DNA from: Pseudofrankia nepalensis | GTDB taxonomy: Bacteria > Actinomycetota > Actinomycetes > Frankiales > Frankiaceae | Assembly: GCF_016786305.1 (NCBI RefSeq) | Contig: NZ_JADWYV010000008.1 | Direction: 5' to 3' (one strand) | DNA: 64,000 nucleotides | Shown here: positions 57,568 through 64,000 of the stretch, one piece after another | Layout: the number at the start of each line of letters is the position of its first letter | Position numbering within the stretch: position 1 is the stretch's first letter | Notes under the pieces: model-generated | Told to the model about the DNA's origin: nothing | The model's database searches: none | Seen by the model: the letters and a program-made list of their open reading frames with translations, nothing else | Made by a program: the position numbers and the translations under genes

Positions 57568-59906
57568 CCGGCGTGTCGGGCTACCCCGACCTGCCCGAGT
57601 TCGGCGTCGCCGGAAGCCCCGGACCGGGGCCTGGTCGCCGGCCCGGTCGAGGGCCAGGCCTCGGAGCCCCCGGGCTCGTCGGTGGGCCGGACGGCCGCGG
57701 GGACGGGTCCGGTCCCGGGGGGAACGCCCCGCCGGGCGGGCCACCGCCAGGGCCGATGACCGGCCCGCCAGGATTCCCACCGGATCCGCCCGGCGGGTTC
57801 GGGCCAGGTCCGGTCCGCGGCCCAGGCCCTGGGCCGGGCCCATGGCCAGGCGGTCCGCCAGGCCCGCGGCCCGGTCCCGGCGGCCCGCGGCTCGGCGGGC
57901 TCCCGTTCGGGCGGCTCTGGCGGCTGATGCGGGGGCACAAGCGGCCCATCCTGCTCGGCGTCGGCCTGACGGTGGCCGGCACCCTGTGCGGGGTGATCCA
58001 GCCGTTGCTGGTCAAGCGCGTCATCGACGGCGCCCAGCACGGCGGGGTCGCGTCCTGGCTGCTGATCACTCTGCTGGTGCTGTTCGTCGGTGAGGCGCTG
58101 ATCAACACGCTCGGGCACTACCTGCTGGAACGCACCGGCCAGGGCGTCCTGCTCGGGCTGCGCCGACGGCTGGTCACGCACCTGCTGCGGCTGCGGATCA
58201 GCGTGTACGACGAGCGGCGGATGGGTGATCTGATCTCCCGGGCGAACACCGACACCGTGGTAGTCCGGGAGGCCGTCGCGTACAGTTTCGCGGCCTTCCT
58301 GACGAGCCTCGTCGGGGCGTTCGGCGCGATCGCGTTGATGATCTACATAGACGCCCGGCTGTTCCTGCTGGTCGTCGTCGCGGTCACCGTCGCCGGCGTC
58401 GGCGTGTTCACGGCGCTGCGCCGGATCCGGACCACCTCCGAGCAGGGCCAGGCGACCCTGGGCCGGATGACCGCCGACCTGGAGCGCTCGCTGGCCGCGA
58501 TCCGCACGGTGCGGGCGAGCCGCGCCGAGGGCCGCGAGGCCGAGCGGATCGACGCGCACTCCCGGGAGGCCTACCGGCTCGGCGTGCGGATGGCCCGGCT
58601 CAACTCGGTCATCGCGCCGGCGATGGAGCTGGCCGTGCAGGGTTCCGTGCTCGTCGTCCTGCTGGTCGGCGGCGTGCTGGTCGCCCACGGCGTCACCTCG
58701 CTCGGCTCACTGGTCGCATTCCTGCTCTATGCGACGTACCTGGTCATGCCGATGTCGCAGCTGATCGAGGCAACCGGGATCATGCAGCGCGGGATGGGCG
58801 CGCTCGACCGCGTCGACGCCGTCTTCGCGCTGCCGCGCGAGCCCGAGCTCGACGCGGTCCCCGACCTCGACGCGACCTCCGGCCTGGAGGGGACTCCTGG
58901 CCTGGAGGGGATCCCGGCGGCCGGCCTCGACGGCCGGCCAATCACGGCGAGCCCTCGTGACGGGGAGCGGGGCGGCCGGGCGGAGTCGGCCGATGACGCT
59001 GCGGGCAGCTGCCTGATCCGGGTCATCCCGGCGGGGGCGGCCGGGGCCGACGGCGCGGCCGAGGCCGGCGGGAGCCGCGTGGCCGCGGCGACGGGCCGCG
59101 CGAACCCCGTGGCGCGTGCCGTGGACCGTGCGCCCGCCGGGGAGGACGGATCGTCCGGCGCGCCGGCGGTGGAGTTCCGCGGGGTGTGGTTCGGCTACAC
59201 CCCGAGCCAGCCCGTGTTGCGTGATGTCTCGTTCACCGTGCCGGGGCGGGGGCACATCGCGCTGGTCGGGCCGTCGGGCGCCGGTAAGTCGACGGCACTC
59301 GAGCTGCTCGAACGGTTCTATGACCCGGACCGCGGCGAGATCCTGCTCCAGGGCGTGGATGTGCGCGCGATGAGCCGAGAAGCCGCCCGCGGTCAGGTGA
59401 ACCTCGTCGAGCAGAACGCTCCGGTGCTGCAGGGCTCATTGCGCGACAACATCACCTACGCGTCCCCGAACGCGAACGAAGCCGAGATCGACGAGGCCGT
59501 GGAGACAGCGCGCCTGGGCGAGCTGGTCACCCGGATGCCGAACGGCGTGTGGACGGAGGTCGGCGACCATGGCGTGCTGCTGTCCGGCGGGGAACGCCAG
59601 CGGGTCGCGATCGCGCGGGCGCTGCTGGCGCGACCGGCCGTGCTGCTGCTGGACGAGCCGACCTCGCAGATGGACAGCGTCAACGAGCGCGCGCTCACGC
59701 AGGTGATGCACGACATCGCCCAGGAAAGGGCGTTGCTGGTCATCGCGCACCGGATGTCCACGGTCCGGGCCGCTGACCGGATCGTCGTCCTGGACGAGGG
59801 TCAGGTGATCGCGACGGGTACCCACGAACGGCTGGTCGAGACCTGTCCGCTCTACCGTCGCCTGTCCGCGACCGACCTGGAAGCCACGGCCCCGGCGACG
59901 ACCTGA
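57564..59906 (+). CDS. ABC exporter with Pro/Gly-rich N-terminus
   Basis: 780 aa from a GTG overlapping the B2 stop. Residues 1-115 are almost pure Gly/Pro (GPGPGPGPW type) and cytoplasmic. A six-helix transmembrane domain spans about 125-430, followed by an unusual about 100-residue Ala/Gly-rich linker (430-530) and the ATPase: Walker A GPSGAGKS (about 568-575), signature LSGGERQRVA (about 672), Walker B LLLDEP (about 693) and an H-loop (VIAHRMST). As the D-type partner of the B1/B2 proteins it probably exports the mature peptide. A homodimer is expected. Confidence 0.87.
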   Translation: MTGVSGYPDLPEFGVAGSPGPGPGRRPGRGPGLGAPGLVGGPDGRGDGSGPGGNAPPGGPPPGPMTGPPGFPPDPPGGFGPGPVRGPGPGPGPWPGGPPGPRPGPGGPRLGGLPFGRLWRLMRGHKRPILLGVGLTVAGTLCGVIQPLLVKRVIDGAQHGGVASWLLITLLVLFVGEALINTLGHYLLERTGQGVLLGLRRRLVTHLLRLRISVYDERRMGDLISRANTDTVVVREAVAYSFAAFLTSLVGAFGAIALMIYIDARLFLLVVVAVTVAGVGVFTALRRIRTTSEQGQATLGRMTADLERSLAAIRTVRASRAEGREAERIDAHSREAYRLGVRMARLNSVIAPAMELAVQGSVLVVLLVGGVLVAHGVTSLGSLVAFLLYATYLVMPMSQLIEATGIMQRGMGALDRVDAVFALPREPELDAVPDLDATSGLEGTPGLEGIPAAGLDGRPITASPRDGERGGRAESADDAAGSCLIRVIPAGAAGADGAAEAGGSRVAAATGRANPVARAVDRAPAGEDGSSGAPAVEFRGVWFGYTPSQPVLRDVSFTVPGRGHIALVGPSGAGKSTALELLERFYDPDRGEILLQGVDVRAMSREAARGQVNLVEQNAPVLQGSLRDNITYASPNANEAEIDEAVETARLGELVTRMPNGVWTEVGDHGVLLSGGERQRVAIARALLARPAVLLLDEPTSQMDSVNERALTQVMHDIAQERALLVIAHRMSTVRAADRIVVLDEGQVIATGTHERLVETCPLYRRLSATDLEATAPATT

Positions 59907-59949
59907 GGCCCTTCCTGTGATCTTGGTCGGGGTGCTCGACCGCTGATTC

Positions 59950-60017
59950 GCGCACACATCTGACGATCAGGAGCCGCCAGAAGCCCGGCGACTTCCTTGA
60001 TCGTCAGATGTGTGCGC
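59950..60017. repeat. 20-bp perfect inverted repeat with 28-bp spacer
   Basis: Arms GCGCACACATCTGACGATCA (59950-59969) and its exact complement (59998-60017). Outside and inside the arms a second related pair (CAGGAG-CGCCAGA at 59967-59981 and its reverse near 60019-60034) extends the symmetry. It lies 44 bp after the exporter stop. Confidence 0.75.
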
Positions 60018-60330
60018 AATCTGGCGACTCCTGTCCGTTTTGAATTTCGGCGCAGATCTGGCGATCTACGGACCGGACCAGGCTGAGACGGGCTGGAGAT
60101 CGTCAGTTGTGGGCCCGGTTCGGCGTTCCGGGACCATGCAAGATTCAGTGGAAGCGCCGCGGGCGATGGCGCCTCGCGGTCGGCCTTCTGCTTGTTCCAC
60201 TGACTCCTAGCGGTTCCGCGCTCCGTGCCGCTCCCTGCCGATCTGCGCCGGTCAGTGCAGACACCCGACTTTCCGTGCCACCGCTCGCGCGCGGCGGCGT
60301 GAGCGGGGTCGGCGGATCGGCGCGCGGGCC

Positions 60331-60374
60331 GTCGCCACCAGCGCCGTCGCCACCAGCGCCGTCGCCACCAGCAC
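60331..60374 (+). repeat. 15-bp tandem repeat, three copies
   Basis: GTCGCCACCAGCGCC twice, then an almost complete third copy ending GCACT. Encodes no evident protein. Confidence 0.7.
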
Positions 60375-60437
60375 TGCCGCGGCCGGCCGATGTTCGTGCC
60401 GCCCGGCGAGCCGCGGCGCGGGACGTGTCGGCTCGCG

Positions 60438-60929
60438 GTGACGGGGCATGCCGTCAGGGTGACACGTACCACGCCGTCCGCCGCAGCGGCGGATCCCGCG
60501 ACGACCCGGCAGCCCGGGGAGGACCGCACCGCGCCCAAGGTGGACGAGGCGACCAGCGCGGCCGTCGGAAAGCTCAGCGAAGCGCTGGAATGGGTGGAAC
60601 GGGCCCGGGGCGCGCTGTACGAGTTCCACCAGCTGTCCGGTCACGCCGACAAGACACTGGCCGAGGCGATCGAGGACCTGGCCGCCGCCGGCCACCCGCG
60701 CGCCGCCGCGCAGCTGCGCCGGGAGCTGTTCGGGCGCAACGTGCTTGACGGGCGCTGGACGTTCCAGATCGTCGAGGAGTATGACGATCTTTACTACCGG
60801 CCGTTCGTCGAGGCCGACGAGCGGATCCGGATCCGCTTCACGGGCGGCCGCCGGCATGTGCACGAGGCCCGGATGAAGGCCACCGAACGTGGCGACGCCG
60901 GTCGCGACCCCTGGGGTTCCGGGGCCTGA
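60438..60929 (+). CDS. Conserved hypothetical protein
   Basis: 163 aa from GTG 60438 (GTG 60459 is an alternative; the frame is open to 60390). The core (about 45-150) is well formed: LSEALEWVERARGALYEFHQLSG, a helical AEAIEDLAAAGHPRAAAQLRREL segment, GRNVLDGRWTFQIVEEYDD-Y-Y-x-P-F and RHVHEARMK. This pattern is familiar from actinomycete proteins of unknown function. No membrane segment. Stands alone between two transporter units. Confidence 0.65.
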   Translation: MTGHAVRVTRTTPSAAAADPATTRQPGEDRTAPKVDEATSAAVGKLSEALEWVERARGALYEFHQLSGHADKTLAEAIEDLAAAGHPRAAAQLRRELFGRNVLDGRWTFQIVEEYDDLYYRPFVEADERIRIRFTGGRRHVHEARMKATERGDAGRDPWGSGA

Positions 60930-61049
60930 CCGAACGCGGATCGCCGGCTCCCGGTCCAGGCCTGGGGACCCGACGGGGTCGGGGCCCTGGGCCCGGGCGT
61001 GGAGCCGGCGATCTCAGGTGCGGCGCCGCCGGTCGCGGCCGGCGCGGGG

Positions 61050-61823
61050 TCAGGCGTCGCGGCGCTTGGCCGTGACGAGGGCGAGGGCGAGCAGCGCGGC
61101 CGTGATGACCGCGAAGTAGACCAGCGAGCCCCAGGGTCCGAACGGCATGTCGCCCGGGCCGTCGCCGGCGTTGCCGACGTGGTCCGTCCCGGCCGCGAGG
61201 AAGTTGTTCCCGGCGGTGAACGGCAGCCATTTCTGGATGTCGTCGCCGACCCTCGGGATGATCAGGATCAGGTTCTCGACGAGCAGGGGCCACAGCAGCA
61301 CCAGGGCGATCGCGCCGGCGGACTGCCGGATGAGCACCCCGATCGCGACGGCGAAGACCGCGGCCACCAGGTAGTACAGGCCGACGCCGAACACGACCCG
61401 GTAGTCCCGGGCGGTGTAGAAGTCCAGCGGTGCCTCGGACCCCCGGATCGCCTTCGCCAGCCCCCAGGAGGCGACGCCGGCGACCTCGCCGACGGCGGCG
61501 GCCACCAGGGCGATGACGGCGGCCTTCGCGAGCAGCGCGCTGGTGCGGTTCGGCACCGCGAGGAAGGTCGCCCGGATCGTCCCGAAGCGGTACTCGGTCG
61601 TCACGGCCAGGACCGCCATGATCATCATGATCATGAACCCGAACCGGTAGGGCCCCTGGGTCTGCGGGGCGGTGAACTCCTGGGCGTCCGTGTCGGTTAT
61701 CAGCCCGGCCGCGAGCGCGACGAACCCGACCGTGAGCACCATGGCGGCCGCGATGCACCACCACGGAGACCTGGTCGAGAACAGCTTGATCCGCTCGACC
61801 TTCACCAAGGTCAACGCCGTCAT
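61050..61823 (-). CDS. ABC-2 type transporter permease
   Basis: 257 aa with six hydrophobic segments. The N-terminus VKVERIKLFSTRSPWWCIAAA is typical of ABC-2 permeases (ABC2_membrane family), as is the block TTEYRFGTIRATFLAVPNR. ATG overlaps the stop of the ATPase gene (ATGA). The two form a two-component exporter, likely for a drug-like or lipid substrate. Confidence 0.85.
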   Translation of the reverse strand: MTALTLVKVERIKLFSTRSPWWCIAAAMVLTVGFVALAAGLITDTDAQEFTAPQTQGPYRFGFMIMMIMAVLAVTTEYRFGTIRATFLAVPNRTSALLAKAAVIALVAAAVGEVAGVASWGLAKAIRGSEAPLDFYTARDYRVVFGVGLYYLVAAVFAVAIGVLIRQSAGAIALVLLWPLLVENLILIIPRVGDDIQKWLPFTAGNNFLAAGTDHVGNAGDGPGDMPFGPWGSLVYFAVITAALLALALVTAKRRDA

Positions 61824-62854
61824 CGCGGCTCCCCCTTCCCTGCCGGCGCGGCGCCACTCAGGATCCCGGCACCGGCCGGCTGGCCGGGAACGGCCATGAC
61901 CGGGCCGCCGGCCGGCGCGGCGACGCCGACCGGCGTGCCGGTGCGGTACTCGACATCCCCGCCGGTCATCTGGATGAAGGCCTGCTCCAGCGAGCCGCGC
62001 TGGGCGGCGAGCTCGTGCAGGACGAGGCCGGCGCGGCCGGCCAGCTCGCCGACGGCGTCGGTGGTCGCGCCGTGGACGACCAGCGCGGCCGGGCCCTCGT
62101 CGGAGGCCGGCGCGTCGTCGGCCGCGAGCCCGCCGGCGACGATCACCTCGCGCAGCCGCCCGAGCTCCGGCCCGCGCACCCGGACGGTGCTGCCGGAGGC
62201 CGCCTCGATGAAGGCACTGGTGCTGGTCTGGGAGATCAGCCGGCCCCGGCCGATCACGACCAGGTCCTGCGCGGTCAGCGCCATCTCCGACAGCAGGTGG
62301 CTGGAGACGAACACCGTCCGGCCCTCGGCGGCCAGCCGGTGCATGAACTGGCGGATCCAGAGGATGCCCTCCGGGTCGAGCCCGTTGACCGGCTCGTCGA
62401 ACAGCAGCACGCCCGGGTCGCCGAGCAGCGCGCCGGCGATGCCGAGTCGCTGCGACATGCCCAGCGAATACCCGCCGGCGCGCCGGCCGGCGACCTGGGT
62501 CAGGCCCACGAGCTCCAGCACCTCGCCGACCCGCTTCTCCGGCAGTCGGTTGGAGACGGCCAGCCAGCGCAGGTGGGCGCGGGCAGACCGGTTCGGATGA
62601 ACCCACCTCGCGTCCAGCAAGGCTCCGACGTGTCGAAGTGGCTCCTTCAGGTCGGCATACCGCTTCCCGTCGATGCGGACGTCCCCGGCTGTCGGGCGGT
62701 CCAGCCCGAGGATCATCCGCATCGTGGTCGACTTGCCCGCTCCGTTCGGCCCGAGGAAGCCGGTGACCCGGCCGGGTTGCACGGTGAAGGACAGATCGTT
62801 GACGGCAAGCGTGCGACCGTAACGCTTGGTGAGCCCGCGCGCCTCGATCATCAC
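61820..62854 (-). CDS. ABC transporter ATP-binding protein
   Basis: 344 aa. Walker A GPNGAGKS (about 35-42), the Q-loop region, signature-like YSLGMSQRLGIA (about 130-141; the usual LSGGQ reads SLGMS), Walker B VLLFDEPVNGLDP (about 149-161) and the H-loop SSHLL. The DrrA/BcrA-type ATPase domain is followed by a C-terminal regulatory segment of about 100 residues. It energises the coupled permease downstream. The promoter region at 62881-62907 is unusually AT-rich for this genome. Confidence 0.88.
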   Translation of the reverse strand: MMIEARGLTKRYGRTLAVNDLSFTVQPGRVTGFLGPNGAGKSTTMRMILGLDRPTAGDVRIDGKRYADLKEPLRHVGALLDARWVHPNRSARAHLRWLAVSNRLPEKRVGEVLELVGLTQVAGRRAGGYSLGMSQRLGIAGALLGDPGVLLFDEPVNGLDPEGILWIRQFMHRLAAEGRTVFVSSHLLSEMALTAQDLVVIGRGRLISQTSTSAFIEAASGSTVRVRGPELGRLREVIVAGGLAADDAPASDEGPAALVVHGATTDAVGELAGRAGLVLHELAAQRGSLEQAFIQMTGGDVEYRTGTPVGVAAPAGGPVMAVPGQPAGAGILSGAAPAGKGEPR

Positions 62855-63471
62855 TCTCCCTTGGTCGGGTGGGCTTCCTGGTTATCAACTATCAAACTGA
62901 TATCACTTTTTTGCGAGGCCGAGAACCCTTCCGCCGCGCCGCCAGCCGGGAGCGGCCGCGTCGAGGGCATCGGGGAACGTCGAGGGCATCGAGAACACAA
63001 GGTCGGCGTCACGGTGGTGGGATCGCCCGGCGCCCAGTCGCGGCTACCTGGCTCTCGTCACCACAGTCAACAGGCTGGGACGAGCCCGTCACCATCCGGC
63101 TAACCCTACGGTTCTGGGCCCGGCCGACCCCCGCTCCCGATGGCGAGCTCACCGGACCACCGGCCGGCCGCGACGTGGACCGTCGCCGTGCGCCAGAAGT
63201 GCGGCTGGCGGCGCGCGGGCGCGACTCGCCCGGCGGTCGACCGTCGGACGCCGGAGCGATCGAGCCGCATATCATCCGAACTCATGTTCGAAAGCGATCG
63301 GGGATTCGCTGGTACGACCAGCCAAGAGCTCGGCCCGCCGGGGGCGAGCCCAGGAGCCGGGGTCGGTGGTGGGGTTGGTCACGCGCGCGGCCACGCGGTG
63401 GTCAGGGTATGACCCGATATGGAGGATCACTGTCAAGTCGGTCACGGCCCGAAAGGCCGCGGGTAGGAGGG
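62855..63471. other. Intergenic region
   Basis: 617 bp. No gene with recognisable sequence; one plus-strand frame is open throughout but reads as high-GC noise. Holds the AT-rich site at 62881-62907 and a 14-bp direct repeat CGTCGAGGGCATCG (62959-62972 and 62978-62991). Confidence 0.45.
62881..62907 (-). promoter_or_regulatory. AT-rich promoter/operator of the ABC-2 operon
   Basis: GTTATCAACTATCAAACTGATATCACT contains three TATCA words and the palindrome TGATATCA (62898-62905), 27-53 bp upstream of the ATPase start. It fits an operator for a PadR- or TetR-type repressor, but none is encoded nearby in this window. Confidence 0.45.
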
Positions 63472-63957
63472 GTGCCCCGTGACGGTCGGACAGGGGTGCG
63501 ACAGGATGGCCCGGTGCCTGCCCGCCGGTCCCCTTCGTCCGCATCCCTTGCCGCCTCGCCGCCGGTCGCGTCCTCGCCGGTCCAGCCGGTTCCGGCCGCC
63601 GGTCACGGTGAGCCGTCGGCCAGGGCGTCTGCCGTGACCACCGGTCGAGCCACCCCGGACCTCCCGGACCGGCGGCGCCGGTCCGGCAGGGACTCCGGCC
63701 GGGCGGCCGGCGTGCAGCAGACGCTCCCCGTCCCCCTGCGCGGCCTCGGCCAGCCGGGCCGCGGGGCCAGGCACATTCCGGTGACGGCCAGCTGCGGCGG
63801 TTGTGACCACCGCTGGACCGAGGAGGACGCGACGCACTGCCGTGGCTGCCACGGCCACTGGCCGGACCTCGCGGGCTTCGACGAGCACCTGGCCGCGTGC
63901 CCGACCTACATCCCGATCGAGCCGCCGAGCCGTAGCAGGGTCCGCAAGGCCTCCTGA
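63472..63957 (+). CDS. Small zinc-binding protein (FDxH type)
   Basis: 161 aa if the GTG at 63472 is used (GTG 63496 or 63514 are alternatives; the first about 100 residues are low complexity). The C-terminal about 45 residues hold two knuckles, C-G-G-C and C-R-G-C, spaced by 14 residues, then GFDEHLAAC. This is the layout of the actinomycete FDxHR putative zinc-binding family. Function unknown. Confidence 0.6.
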   Translation: MPRDGRTGVRQDGPVPARRSPSSASLAASPPVASSPVQPVPAAGHGEPSARASAVTTGRATPDLPDRRRRSGRDSGRAAGVQQTLPVPLRGLGQPGRGARHIPVTASCGGCDHRWTEEDATHCRGCHGHWPDLAGFDEHLAACPTYIPIEPPSRSRVRKAS

Positions 63958-64000
63958 CCGCCTCGCCCGTCCGCCCGGCTCGCCGCCGTCAGCGCGGCGG

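Larger units (their letters stand above)
59907..60437. other. Intergenic region with long dyad and tandem repeat
   Basis: 531 bp without a convincing gene. It contains the 20-bp inverted repeat (59950-60017) and the 15-bp tandem repeat (60331-60374). Confidence 0.5.

Overview
The window is high-GC actinomycete DNA, most likely from Frankia or a close relative. That assignment is inferred from GTG starts, very high GC, an AfsR/SARP regulator, lasso-type maturation genes and the general gene style; no ribosomal marker is present. Its main feature is a genomic island of about 49.6 kb inserted in a tRNA-Ser(UGA) gene. An intact tRNA lies at 895-981. A perfect 64-bp copy of its 3' part, starting in the anticodon loop, is found at 927-990 and again at 50564-50627. 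A tyrosine integrase lies just inside the left repeat and a MobF relaxase-helicase follows. No FtsK/TraB translocase, type IV secretion gene or replication initiator is visible, so the island looks like an integrative mobilizable element rather than a self-sufficient conjugative element.

Island layout: 1.0-7.6 kb integrase and relaxase. 8.0-12.2 kb cargo: APH-like kinase, lipoprotein, SAM methyltransferase, membrane protein. 12.5-28.6 kb a tightly coupled five-gene minus-strand operon: a DruE/DrmA-like helicase with a DUF1998-type end, a DrmD-like SNF2 helicase, a PglX/Eco57I-like adenine methylase, an McrB-like GTPase and an McrC-like nuclease. This set mixes DISARM/Druantia components with McrBC and is the best candidate here for an undescribed defence system. 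29.1-35.3 kb two TPR-type regulators, an active-site-less resolvase-like protein, a coiled-coil protein and an acetyltransferase. 35.7-39.7 kb a toxin-antitoxin remnant, then a second modification module: a RAMA-like protein, an HTH-HsdM-half-HsdS fusion and a coupled two-helix membrane peptide, with no restriction subunit. 39.7-40.1 kb a scar made of duplicated element pieces. 40.3-50.4 kb a secreted NucA/NucB-like nuclease, a PD-(D/E)XK-wHTH protein behind a 34-bp dyad, VapBC, HigBA, excisionase-type HTH proteins, a RusA-like/nuclease-like pair and several fragments.

Outside the island, the left edge holds a DinB-like gene. The right flank (50.6-64 kb) looks like ordinary chromosome: a short-chain dehydrogenase, a divergent NmrA/AraC pair, a class II glutamine amidotransferase, a SARP regulator, a lasso-peptide-type B1/B2/ABC exporter set without a recognisable precursor or cyclase, a conserved hypothetical gene, an ABC-2 transporter pair and a small zinc-binding protein. 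Just right of attR a decayed piece of a related integrase 3' end suggests that the tRNA was occupied by a sister island earlier.
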